64,000 bases of DNA from Natronospira bacteriovora. Its GTDB lineage: Bacteria > Pseudomonadota > Gammaproteobacteria > Natronospirales > Natronospiraceae. The stretch covers positions 372,001 to 436,000 of the forward strand of contig NZ_JAVDDT010000001.1 of NCBI RefSeq assembly GCF_030848495.1. The letters run 5' to 3'. Each line of letters opens with the position of its first letter. Within the stretch, counting starts at the first letter, position 1. The translations under genes and the position numbers were made by a program. The notes below the pieces were generated by a model. It saw only the letters and a program-made list of their open reading frames with translations, ran no database searches and was not told where the DNA came from. Of this stretch, positions 35,351-43,380 are shown one piece after another.

Positions 35351-35713
35351 TTAGAACTGCCGGCGCCCCAACTTGTCGCGGTGCACGACCTCGTAGTGAT
35401 TGACCGTCGGCACCAGGGCTTCAAGGAAATCGGCATCACGCGGGTAATAGCGCGCCCGTGTCGTGTCCTCGCCGGCAAAGGCCCGGATCGCGTCCATGTC
35501 ACGCCACAGCGTCAGGGTGACGAACTCCGTGCGCCCCGCGTCCAGTGGCCGGCACAGCAGCAGCACCCCGGCATTACCCGGCGTGGCCGCGTAGTCCCCA
35601 AGCCCGGTTTCATGCAGGTACTCGACATAGGCCTCCCGGTCCGCCGTGCGGGTCACCCCGCGCCACTCCCGCAGGATCAAGACCCCGGGTTGTTTGGACG
35701 ACTCAGGCATCAC
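35351..35713 (-). CDS. antibiotic biosynthesis monooxygenase-domain protein
   Basis: A 120-aa dimeric alpha-beta barrel (ABM/EthD-like). It has VLILREWRGVTRTADREAYV near residues 10-29, TEFVTLTLWRDMDAIRAFAG near 61-80 and VNHYEVVHRDKL near the end. Such proteins act on aromatic or quinone-like compounds or heme. It lies next to the ring-cleavage dioxygenase remnant and may be a surviving piece of the same aromatic gene cluster. Confidence 0.85.
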   Translation of the reverse strand: MMPESSKQPGVLILREWRGVTRTADREAYVEYLHETGLGDYAATPGNAGVLLLCRPLDAGRTEFVTLTLWRDMDAIRAFAGEDTTRARYYPRDADFLEALVPTVNHYEVVHRDKLGRRQF

Positions 35714-35815
35714 GCGGCTCCTGGCAGATAACCAACAAAACGGCTATAGGTAGTAAAAAACATAGACCAGCTGATTCGACCAGAGAATAACCCCAGATAT
35801 GCCGCTTCCTCTACT

Positions 35816-35926
35816 GTCGCCCCCTTCCAAGACAATCAAAGGGGCATTCCACCCGGGCTCACGCCCAAAGAAACCCCACGAAAGCGCGCTCGCAGCTAAT
35901 CCGGGAGGTGGATGTCTCGGTTGTTG
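35816..35926. repeat. REP-like long repeat, copy 2
   Basis: GTCGCCCCCTTCCAAGACAATC, then GGGGCATTCCACCCGGGCTC, ACGCCCAAAGAAACCCCACG, AGCTAATCCGGGAGGTGGAT and GTCTCGGTTGTT. It aligns along its whole length with 39750-39862, which lies just after the intact RAYT gene. A second GGGAGGTGGGTGTCTGG motif follows directly at 35934. Confidence 0.8.
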
Positions 35927-35965
35927 CCCATTAGGGAGGTGGGTGTCTGGTTTCTTTCTTGCTCA

Positions 35966-36009
35966 AAGGGCTGGGCTTCGCCAGAACCCTCTTCCCGGAG
36001 CCTGGCTAG
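35966..36009 (+). pseudogene. RAYT transposase gene fragment 2 (3' end)
   Basis: AAGGGCTGGGCTTCGCCAGA, then CCCTCTTCCCGGAGCCTGGCTAG. It matches the last ~44 bp of the intact RAYT gene, GGGGCTGGGCTTCGCCAGGA through CCCGGCTAG at 39486-39529. The 5' rest of the gene is absent. Confidence 0.75.
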
Positions 36010-36198
36010 CCACTCCAGCCTACCTCAACCGATTCGCTCACTATGCCGCCCAAGACGGCTCGCCCCTGCCCGAGAAACGCCAAATACTACCCTCACCTCG
36101 AAAAAGAACAGAGAAACCGGCTGAATCCGCCTCAGAACGGCCTGCACCGAATGCGCAAAGCCAGCAAGAACCCCAGGTCAACCAATTTTGGGTCCTTT

Positions 36199-36225
36199 AG
36201 CGAGGTGAGTGTCTTCGTCCTTTCG
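36199..36225. repeat. short REP-like motif, left of the 36227 gene
   Basis: AGCGAGGTGAGTGTCTTCGT then CCTTTCG. It is nearly identical to 36964-36990 and in the same orientation, so the two enclose the gene at 36227-36865. It shares GAGGTGxGTGTCT with the long repeats. Confidence 0.65.
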
Positions 36226-36226
36226 C

Positions 36227-36865
36227 TCAGTAGAAACGAGCCGAGTCCGGGGGAGGCGTTACTCCTGGACATTCTGGCCCGATAATAACGCCTGTGACTC
36301 GAAAATCTTCTTTGCCGGGAAGCTCTTCCATTTCCTCCGGCGCAACATCGTCGTAATTCCAGTACCTTGGGTCCGTATTGAGCGCCGGATCGACCTTGAA
36401 TTGGCGCATTCCCGGACCGTACGGGCTGATAATCCTCATATTGCCCCAGGTTTCTCCTGGCTTGATATAGACGCCCCAGAGCGCCTCGGCAAGCACGCTA
36501 ATTCCATAATCACCCCTGTCGGCACGTATTATCGCAGGCGTGTAGGCTATTCCGTGCTCTTCGGGTCTTCCAATACCCATGTTTCTTGGGTCGTCATCAC
36601 GTTGTTCCTGCAAGCCCTGGTCATCGAGTTCCTGGTCGCATTCAAGGTCAACAAACAAAGTAGATACAATGCCTTTGCTGTCCTCAGGATTGCTAATTAC
36701 ATAGTCATACTGATAGAACCCATCGTCGCGCCTAGAATATTCGACATCAACAACGACGCCAGAAATATCTTCGTCACGCTCCCAAGGGTCAGCGCGGTCG
36801 TCCACTGCCCACGCGCCGAATGACATGACTGATGCTAATACACATATGCAGACCTGGCTTTTCAT
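36227..36865 (-). CDS. hypothetical secreted protein
   Basis: A 212-aa protein with a signal peptide (VCICVLASVMSFGAWA, cut before VDDRADP). The mature part is acidic, with a beta-rich region (DISGVVVDVEYSRRDDGFYQ near residues 33-52) and a proline-rich end. I do not recognise a family. Short direct repeats flank it on both sides, so it could have been moved or duplicated with REP-like elements. Confidence 0.75.
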   Translation of the reverse strand: MKSQVCICVLASVMSFGAWAVDDRADPWERDEDISGVVVDVEYSRRDDGFYQYDYVISNPEDSKGIVSTLFVDLECDQELDDQGLQEQRDDDPRNMGIGRPEEHGIAYTPAIIRADRGDYGISVLAEALWGVYIKPGETWGNMRIISPYGPGMRQFKVDPALNTDPRYWNYDDVAPEEMEELPGKEDFRVTGVIIGPECPGVTPPPDSARFY

Positions 36866-36963
36866 AGTTCAGCCCTCTATCCGCGCCGACAATCTAAAAT
36901 GCATTCCCGCTGGCGGAACCCTGGTAAAACCACTGTTCAGAGCGCGATTCTCTAATGGTCGGG

Positions 36964-36990
36964 AGCGAGGTGGGTATCTTCGTCTTTTCG
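36964..36990. repeat. short REP-like motif, right of the 36227 gene
   Basis: AGCGAGGTGGGTATCTTCGT then CTTTTCG. It matches 36199-36225 at all but about three positions. The remainder of the 36866-37029 gap shows nothing else. Confidence 0.65.
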
Positions 36991-37029
36991 TCCTGTTAAC
37001 CCGGCATATGGATCACTCGGCTTCCGCTG

Positions 37030-37272
37030 TTAGGAACTCCCGCCCCTGAGATGGGCGGAAAAGCCCTCTCTGGCTTCGCGCGTAATCGGTGCCAGTGCTT
37101 TGGCGGGCTCCCGCCGAACCGTGATGCCCATGGCAGTGGCCTGCCGAACAAGGTCATCGGCCACTTGCTCGGAGGCAATGTACAGAAACTCCGGTCGGGC
37201 GCCGGCCTTGCCCTGGGCACTGATCAGCAGCCAGGCCTGGTTCGGCGTAAATTGTGTGGGGTCTATCGACAA
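37030..37272 (-). CDS. small hypothetical protein
   Basis: An 80-aa protein starting with TTG at 37272, preceded by CTGGAG at suitable spacing. The sequence FLYIASEQVADDLVRQATAM then GITVRREPAKALAPITREAR looks like a small alpha/beta domain. I do not recognise it. It lies 50 bp downstream of the rhuM-like gene on the same strand and may be co-transcribed with it. Confidence 0.5.
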   Translation of the reverse strand: MSIDPTQFTPNQAWLLISAQGKAGARPEFLYIASEQVADDLVRQATAMGITVRREPAKALAPITREAREGFSAHLRGGSS

Positions 37273-37322
37273 TTTTCACTCCAGTATCATTTTCGGTCAC
37301 CGGATGCGTGGTGCGCGAAGCG

Positions 37323-38327
37323 TCAAGGCTCGCTTTCCTTCTTGATCCGCTCCTCCAGCGCCTCCAATTCCCGCAACTCCTCGGCATCGGCCTCCAGCGC
37401 CTCATCCCGTCGCCGTTGGGCGTCAAATTGCTCGTAACGCTCGTGCGCAATCTGCTCCATGCGATCGCGGCTGATGCTGCCGGCCCCGTCAAGAATCGGC
37501 CGTTCGTTGAATTCCAACAGCCGATCTACATTGTTGCGCCAATAGTTCAGGGTCAGGTCCTTGCGCTCCTTGGCACGCAGCTCGGCCTGTTCCAGGAAGA
37601 TCACCACCAGACGGTTCAGGGTGTCCACCTCGTCGGCGCTCAGGTAGTTCTTGGCGATGGTGACATCCTGCTTACGCACCCGTGCGCCCTGCCAACTGGT
37701 CAACGCCATATTGGGAGAAGCGGCGTCGGCGCGCTGCACCACGATCTCGGCGGCAGTAAGGCGGGTGACCGCATAGAGCAGCTTGTTCTGCACTTCGGCG
37801 AAGAAGGTCTGCGCGTCGTGGTCGTCGGGCCGGTAGTCGCTGGACAGAGCGAAGAGATCGCGCACCTTCTGGTAGAAGCGCTTCTCCGAGGCACGGATGT
37901 CGCGAATGCGGGCCAGCAGCTCGTCGAAGTAATCCCAGCCACCGGGCTCCTTCAGGCGCTCATCGTCCATGACGAAGCCCTTGACCAGGTATTCCTCCAG
38001 ATGGGCGGTGGCCCACTGACGGAATTGGGTGCCCCGGGCGGAGCGAACCCGGTAGCCCACGGCCAGGATCATGGGCAGGCTGTACCACTTGACCCGGTAG
38101 CGCTTCCCGTCGGCGGCAGTTGTCAAGTTTTCCTTGACAACTGCCGCCTCGGATAACTCCCCTTCTTTCAGGGTGTTACGGATATGTAGGCTGACATTCT
38201 GCTTGGTGGTGGCGAACAGCTCCGCCATCTCCGCCTGGGTCAACCAGACGGTCTCCCCCTCCACACGAAGCTGGATTTCGGCCAATCCGTCGTCACTTTG
38301 GTAGAGAATCAGTTCGCCCCGGCTCAT
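37323..38327 (-). CDS. rhuM: RhuM-family protein
   Basis: A 334-aa protein of the RhuM family, named for a Salmonella pathogenicity-island gene. Hallmarks are the helix-turn-helix-like TVWLTQAEMAELFATTKQNV near residues 26-45, VVKENLTTAADGKRYRVKWY near 63-82, and AVGYRVRSARGTQFRQWA near 88-105. The C-terminal third is a charged coiled coil ending ERIKKESEP. RhuM genes recur in mobile regions, and their role is unproven. The start at 38327 has GGGGAGA upstream; the longer frame is unsupported. A perfect 16-bp inverted repeat lies within the coding region. Confidence 0.9.
   Translation of the reverse strand: MSRGELILYQSDDGLAEIQLRVEGETVWLTQAEMAELFATTKQNVSLHIRNTLKEGELSEAAVVKENLTTAADGKRYRVKWYSLPMILAVGYRVRSARGTQFRQWATAHLEEYLVKGFVMDDERLKEPGGWDYFDELLARIRDIRASEKRFYQKVRDLFALSSDYRPDDHDAQTFFAEVQNKLLYAVTRLTAAEIVVQRADAASPNMALTSWQGARVRKQDVTIAKNYLSADEVDTLNRLVVIFLEQAELRAKERKDLTLNYWRNNVDRLLEFNERPILDGAGSISRDRMEQIAHERYEQFDAQRRRDEALEADAEELRELEALEERIKKESEP
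38112..38148. repeat. perfect 16-bp inverted repeat inside rhuM
   Basis: GGCGGCAGTTGTCAAG, a 5-nt spacer TTTTC, then the exact complement CTTGACAACTGCCGCC. It falls within codons for residues near 60-72 (EAAVVKENLTTAA), a conserved part of the family. Confidence 0.9.
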
Positions 38328-38524
38328 TCCATCTCCCCGTTGAACCAATCCAAACCGCGCCTTACGACCTTCATCACCTGGAACCCTCCCCATGGTTACC
38401 GGGCAAGTTATTTGGCACTGAATTTCCCCCACTGATTCTGACATACCCAATCAGAATACGCCTACACCAAAACACACGCGAATCACAGACACTATCCCCA
38501 GGTACCAATCGGAAAGGATCCACC

Positions 38525-39529
38525 ATGCCCACAGCACGAAAGGAACTCGTCTGTCTGGACGCAACGCCCTACTACCATGTGGTCTCACGCTGCGTGCGGC
38601 GGGCCTTTCTGTGCGGGGTGGATTCCGTTACAGGCCGATCCTATGAGCATCGCAAGGAATGGATCGTGGAGCGGCTCACCGAACTGTCGGAACTCTTTGC
38701 CGTCGATCTGTGCAGCTACGCCGTGATGAGCAACCACACGCATCTCGTGCTGCGCCTGGATCCCGAGACTGCCGAACGATGGTCCGAAGAGGAAATCATG
38801 GAGCGCTGGGACCAGCTGTTTTCTCTGCCGGTGCTGGTACAGCGCTACCGCAAGGGGCAAACCACCTGCCGGGCCGAGATTGAAGCCGCTCAGAAGAAGA
38901 TTGAGGCCTGGCGAGAGCGGCTGTCTGACTTATCGTGGTTCATGCGCTGCCTGAACGAACCCATCGCCCGTCAGGCCAATGCCGAGGATGGCTGTACCGG
39001 TCGGTTCTGGGAGGGTCGATTCAAGTCCCAGGCGCTATTAGATGAGGCCGCCCTACTCACCTGCATGGCCTATGTGGATCTCAATCCCATCCGGGCCGCC
39101 ATTGCCGGCACACCGGAACAGTCCGACTTCACCGCCATTCAGCAACGCGTCCGCGAAGTGATGGCCCTCAAAGACCGAAAACCCCCGGCAAACGGGCCTC
39201 GCCTGCTGGATTTCGCCGGCGACGAACGCTGGAACGGCCCGGATGGCCTCCCCTTCTCCCTGGACGATTACATCCAGTTAGTGGACTGGAGCGGCCGAAT
39301 TGTGCGGGAAGGCAAGCGGGGGGCAATCCCAGAGGACCTGCCGCCCATCCTGGATCGCCTGGAGATTGACGCCAGAACCTGGCTCAGAGCCATTCGTCGG
39401 GGCCAGCGTCTCAAATTCCACCATGCCGTGGGCAGAGCCTCGGCCATCAAGGTAGCGGCGGAGCAATTCGGGCGAAGCTTTCTGAAGGGGCTGGGCTTCG
39501 CCAGGACGCTATTCCCAGAACCCGGCTAG
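38525..39529 (+). CDS. REP-associated tyrosine transposase (RAYT), intact
   Basis: A 334-aa Y1/HUH-superfamily protein of the REP-associated group. The metal-binding HUH motif is H71-T-H73 in SNHTHLVLRLD. The group signature GRFWEGRFKSQALLDEAALL near 159-178 and AYVDLNPIRAAI near 182-193 follow; Y183 is a candidate catalytic tyrosine, but its assignment is uncertain in this subgroup. It is surrounded by related repeats and two gene fragments, which suggests a domesticated or recently active system acting on the local REP-like sequences. Confidence 0.92.
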   Translation: MPTARKELVCLDATPYYHVVSRCVRRAFLCGVDSVTGRSYEHRKEWIVERLTELSELFAVDLCSYAVMSNHTHLVLRLDPETAERWSEEEIMERWDQLFSLPVLVQRYRKGQTTCRAEIEAAQKKIEAWRERLSDLSWFMRCLNEPIARQANAEDGCTGRFWEGRFKSQALLDEAALLTCMAYVDLNPIRAAIAGTPEQSDFTAIQQRVREVMALKDRKPPANGPRLLDFAGDERWNGPDGLPFSLDDYIQLVDWSGRIVREGKRGAIPEDLPPILDRLEIDARTWLRAIRRGQRLKFHHAVGRASAIKVAAEQFGRSFLKGLGFARTLFPEPG

Positions 39530-39895
39530 GCAAACCCTCGTAGCCTCGGAATGACACACAAACTGCCGCCCACGGCGGCCTGCCCCTGTCCGCAATAACT
39601 AGAACTGGGCAATATCCCGCCATTTCATCCCGCGAAACGGCTTCTTTTGCCAGCGAAAGGGTCTTTCATCGGTCCTATCCCGCCAAACAAGCTATCGCAC
39701 GAGTGAATCTACCCGATCAGGGAGATGGCTGTCCTTGTTGTTGTCGTGGTCGCCAGCCCCTTCCAAGCCATCCAAACCGCCATTCCAGCCGTACTCACGC
39801 CCAACGAAAACCCACGAAAACGCGCCAGCAGCTAATCCGGGCGATGGATGTCTCGGTTGTTGGCTTTTCTCTTTCTTGTTCTTTCCCCGGACGAC
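39530..39895. other. 366-bp gene-free region after RAYT
   Basis: It holds a short motif near 39719-39740 (AGGGAGATGGCTGTCC), the long repeat at 39750-39862, and an undistinguished GC-rich start. No gene is seen. Confidence 0.6.
39750..39862. repeat. REP-like long repeat, copy 3
   Basis: GTCGCCAGCCCCTTCCAAGC, then ATCCAAACCGCCATTCCAGC, CACGCCCAACGAAAACCCAC, GCAGCTAATCCGGGCGATGG and ATGTCTCGGTTGTTGG. It is the copy nearest to the RAYT gene and aligns with copy 2 over about 110 bp. Confidence 0.8.
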
Positions 39896-40660
39896 TCAGG
39901 CTGCGGCCTGACGAGCAGCCACCAGAAACACTTCCTTGAATGTTTGCTCAAGTTCACGCGCTGGAAGCACATCAAAATTGACTACGCGACGGTACGCCAA
40001 TAAGCTTTTCAATGCCTCCCTCGTTATCTCCTCCATTCGTCCCTGGCCAAATTCATCTGCCAGTTCCACCCACGTCTCTGCCAATAGTCGCGCTACCTGG
40101 GGCTCCGCTGAAAGACCGGTCCGGTCCAAAATTTGCACAAACGCATCCTGCGTCAACCTATCGACATATTCCCATCCCGGTGGGCCATCTCCATGGGGCA
40201 ATCCGATCAAATAACCTCGCCGCCACAGTGTTTCAAAAGTGTTCCTCATTCCGCCTACCCAACGTTCACGCGCCCCGAGCGAAAACCGCCACGCAGTCAC
40301 ATCCGGCAGCAGGATGATGCAAAAATACGACCAGATTTCTCTCCGACAGGCCTCTGGGAACGGAATTCTCGCCTCTTCAGCAAGGTATCTGGCACAAGCA
40401 GCATCAAATCGGGTCTTTTGACGATCACCTGCCGGCCCTGGGAATCCATTCTGGCTCGCCAGATCCAGGATCTGCTGTCGTATTCCCTCCAGGCGCGCAG
40501 TTTCCACACGACGTCCTCCAGTGGCAGTCCAGGTTACCGCCTCATGGTGCGCACCTTCATACTCCGGCAGCCTCTGACCTTCATTGCCATATTCCTGAAG
40601 CTGCTCCCACAATTGCTGAGCTGCAAACCCGGTCAAACGCGGGAATAGTTCAATCGCCAT
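39896..40660 (-). CDS. DUF6339-like protein of the Z1/GHKL defence operon
   Basis: A 254-aa soluble protein, last in the operon. It resembles the family annotated DUF6339, which I associate with Z1/GHKL operons; the family name is from memory and not proven here. Visible features are LEGIRQQILDLASQNGFP near residues 57-74, an aromatic middle WSYFCIILLPDVTAWRFSLG near 109-128 and a Trp/Tyr/Gly-rich RRGYLIGLPHGDGPPGWEYV near 147-166. No catalytic motif is clear. The start at 40660 overlaps the stop of the previous gene by 11 bp, so translation is coupled. Confidence 0.75.
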   Translation of the reverse strand: MAIELFPRLTGFAAQQLWEQLQEYGNEGQRLPEYEGAHHEAVTWTATGGRRVETARLEGIRQQILDLASQNGFPGPAGDRQKTRFDAACARYLAEEARIPFPEACRREIWSYFCIILLPDVTAWRFSLGARERWVGGMRNTFETLWRRGYLIGLPHGDGPPGWEYVDRLTQDAFVQILDRTGLSAEPQVARLLAETWVELADEFGQGRMEEITREALKSLLAYRRVVNFDVLPARELEQTFKEVFLVAARQAAA

Positions 40661-41546
40661 GATGCCCACCAAAGGTGGATGACAGAATTGCTCTGAATTT
40701 GGCAGGCGCTCGCTTCCTCATGGCCATGATTTCATCAAGCCCCTCTTCCGGAAACGCCTGATCAAGCCATTGAGATACTGTCCATCCGATGGATTCCTCC
40801 TCGTAATCATCGGATTTTCCGCTGTAGTCATCCCAATCCATGACTTGAGAGATCAGATGGTGAACCAGTTCGTTGGTAAGGCGCTCCAAAATTGCAGTAT
40901 CGGAGTTGTGGATAGCCTCTATAACATCACCCCGGTGACTGTTAAGTCGAACCTGAAAGTGGCCTAGAAAACTCGCGTCCAAGTCTGAAGTTTCGAGATG
41001 AAACATCCACGGCGCCTTGCCTAGGCGCGGATCAACAGCTGTAAAATCCGACGCCTCCATTGGCAAACGCCCACCGCCCCCCTCCAGCTGGCAGACCAAT
41101 CGATCATCCCAGATCCGACTCCCCGGAAACGACGGAGCAAGACGGTTTTTCGGCTCGCCGTCGACCAGGGACACTGACGTCATGAGATCGAGATGACCTT
41201 GAAGCTCCTGCCCAGGAAGCTCGATACTGATCTCCCTTTCCAACACCCCCTGACCGCGACTTATCAGCAATTCCTCTTTCCAGAGGGATCGCCTTATACC
41301 AACATCGCCCGTCGTCAATCCCACTGAAATAACGAACTTTGCTCCATCACGGAGAGCGCATTCTTCCAGCAGATTGTCAGCATGGACATCAAGGTTCCTG
41401 CTGACAACAATATCCGTCGTATAATCCCAATGCGGAATCACACCACCAAGTTCCATGAGTCCTTCGTAACCCCGGTACCGCCATGCTGCTGCTGATATCG
41501 TTCCAGCCAGTGGACGCAGAAATGGATATGCAACCGTTTCACTCAT
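40650..41546 (-). CDS. unknown 298-aa component of the Z1/GHKL defence operon
   Basis: A 298-aa protein I cannot assign. It has a beta-rich N-terminal half (VAYPFLRPLAGTISAAAWRY, DGAKFVISVGLTTGDVGIRR, ISIELPGQELQGHLDLMTSV) and an acidic helical C-terminal third (MDWDDYSGKSDDYEEESIGW). No signal peptide, no membrane segment, no known nuclease motif. The start codon overlaps the GHKL ATPase stop (ATGAGTGA), and the next gene overlaps its own stop. It is therefore an integral part of the module rather than a neighbour. Confidence 0.8.
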   Translation of the reverse strand: MSETVAYPFLRPLAGTISAAAWRYRGYEGLMELGGVIPHWDYTTDIVVSRNLDVHADNLLEECALRDGAKFVISVGLTTGDVGIRRSLWKEELLISRGQGVLEREISIELPGQELQGHLDLMTSVSLVDGEPKNRLAPSFPGSRIWDDRLVCQLEGGGGRLPMEASDFTAVDPRLGKAPWMFHLETSDLDASFLGHFQVRLNSHRGDVIEAIHNSDTAILERLTNELVHHLISQVMDWDDYSGKSDDYEEESIGWTVSQWLDQAFPEEGLDEIMAMRKRAPAKFRAILSSTFGGHHGD

Positions 41547-43380
41547 CCGGCAGCTCCTCGAGCTTCAAACCAGGAGTGATAGCGACATGTGATGGCAAGC
41601 GAATCATCACCTCCCCTTGAACCGTACCGCCTGGAAGCTTTGACCTTATGCCTCTTGACCGGTCTTCCTTCTTTCCTTCTCCCAAGCGCCAGCGGACTAC
41701 TTCTGGCCTTTCGCCCTCGGGGGTTTTCTCCAGCTTCTCTCTGCCTTCCGTCACGATCAGGGGCTGGGCGGTCACCTGCACTTTCCTGCCCGCAGGACCC
41801 GCGATCTCAAATTCAAACCGTGCTACAGGCCGTTCCTCCTCTTCTACAAGCCCTGAAAAAACAATATTCCTCAGCCTTACCTTGCGCTGGCTGCCGGATG
41901 TCCGGCCCGCATCCCTGGATTGGGGAACTGCGCGATCTCCGCTGTTGTGCAGCAAAACTCCACCCACCCGATCTGCGCTTGCCGCAAACCCACCCATCTC
42001 TTCGCTGCGTGGAAGCCTCGTTTCCGGGCTTATTCTCTCCATTTCCTCACGAATTCTCTTGAGAGCCACATTCACATACGTCTTCTTGCGGCTCCCACCA
42101 GGTAGGTGCTGAGGAACCCAGTCGTCGTGAGCTGGAGGCTCTGCTTCTGCAAAAGCCGATTCCACTTCCTCCTCATCACTGCAGATGAACACTCCACCCC
42201 ATTCCATGCGTCTATCTGCCAGCTGATTACCAGTGAGATACTTTACAACCAACTCAGCCGGCCGCATCAAAGCAATGTGATGACAAACCTCCGGAATCTT
42301 GGGCTCGCAGTTTCCTCGCATGAACTGGTACCGCTCCTCTCTGAAGTCTCGCTGGGCGGCCATCCATCCCAGATGCTGCTTCGGTCGCTTCGACCGGATC
42401 CTGACTGCTGGATCGCTTTGAGAACGAGCAATTCGCAACGCATCGGCAAACAGAGAAAATGGTGCTGCTTCATCAACCTCTGGAACGTGAACAGGCTCAC
42501 CCTCACAATGCACCCTGAATTCCATCGGAGTACTAATGCCTTCGCTGCCAACCATTTTCGGCCAGAAATACCACATCAATGCTCTGACCATTCTCTCCGC
42601 GGCTTCCCTAAGGGTCGAAACCTCATCACCGAGATCGGGCTCGATGATCATGATACTCGTACCTGGCATATTCTTCCGGACCGGCATTCCAAGGCCACAG
42701 GCCAGAAACTCTGCATCCTCGCCAATAATTGGATCCACGACACCATCATCTGCTCGGCAACCCCACCAGTGTCTTCCGGTATAGGCTCTTTCACCATCGT
42801 GGAACTCCTCACCAGTCCGCGCAGCCATGAATCTGCGCTCCACCATTCCTTGGTGATTTGTAGCTACGCTGTCTACCACAATGGTTTCACAATTACTGAC
42901 ACTGAATAGCGAAGACTTCCCGTATCCATAAGTGCCACCGGAAAGACTCTGCTCTTCTCTCGGTCCTCCTATATTCCTGAGAAACTTCACAAAACGGGAG
43001 GTTTCCCCCTTGCCAAGGGCCGAAGATCGAGTAGGCCCGTCGAGACCAGTAGTCTGGTAGTCGCAGATGTCAAGAACTGTTATTTCATCCTTGCTGAGAA
43101 TTCTCTTGAGCCGGGATTCTGGATCAGTCGACAGGTCTCTGAAAACCACCTCCTTGAAGAATCTCAATTCCTTCTGGTCAAGCTTTCGAAGATACAGTTC
43201 ATATTTCGGCGTCTGCCCCTTGTTTCGAGCGTCCCAACTGTTCTGTACGCTCTCCCTGATCGCGGTAACAAGCGGATCTGACGACGGCGCGCCAAGAAGT
43301 CGCCGCGCCCCTTGCCCTGAAACGTTGCCAAAATCGCTGTACGGCTCACTTGACCGATCCACCCTAATCATCGCTGACAA
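41539..43380 (-). CDS. GHKL (MORC/MutL-like) ATPase of the defence operon
   Basis: A 613-aa protein with an N-terminal GHKL ATPase. The N-box is AIRESVQNSWDAR near residues 40-52, the G1 box is VLDICDYQTTGLDG near 101-114, and the G2 region is GGTYGYGKSSLFSVSNC near 148-164. The rest (about 250-613) is unassigned and probably includes an S5-like part and beta domains. Such paraMORC ATPases in restriction-modification neighbourhoods were described by Iyer, Abhiman and Aravind (2008). They are thought to remodel DNA or protein complexes with ATP. It overlaps the PD-(D/E)XK gene by 17 bp. Confidence 0.9.
   Translation of the reverse strand: MSAMIRVDRSSEPYSDFGNVSGQGARRLLGAPSSDPLVTAIRESVQNSWDARNKGQTPKYELYLRKLDQKELRFFKEVVFRDLSTDPESRLKRILSKDEITVLDICDYQTTGLDGPTRSSALGKGETSRFVKFLRNIGGPREEQSLSGGTYGYGKSSLFSVSNCETIVVDSVATNHQGMVERRFMAARTGEEFHDGERAYTGRHWWGCRADDGVVDPIIGEDAEFLACGLGMPVRKNMPGTSIMIIEPDLGDEVSTLREAAERMVRALMWYFWPKMVGSEGISTPMEFRVHCEGEPVHVPEVDEAAPFSLFADALRIARSQSDPAVRIRSKRPKQHLGWMAAQRDFREERYQFMRGNCEPKIPEVCHHIALMRPAELVVKYLTGNQLADRRMEWGGVFICSDEEEVESAFAEAEPPAHDDWVPQHLPGGSRKKTYVNVALKRIREEMERISPETRLPRSEEMGGFAASADRVGGVLLHNSGDRAVPQSRDAGRTSGSQRKVRLRNIVFSGLVEEEERPVARFEFEIAGPAGRKVQVTAQPLIVTEGREKLEKTPEGERPEVVRWRLGEGKKEDRSRGIRSKLPGGTVQGEVMIRLPSHVAITPGLKLEELPDE

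Larger units (their letters stand above)
35714..36226. other. 513-bp gene-free region with repeats
   Basis: This gap holds a REP-like long repeat (35816-35926), a 3'-end RAYT fragment (35966-36009) and a shorter motif copy (36199-36225). The remaining ~200 bp, including 36010-36190, shows no gene that I can support. It looks like a graveyard of the RAYT/REP system. Confidence 0.6.
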
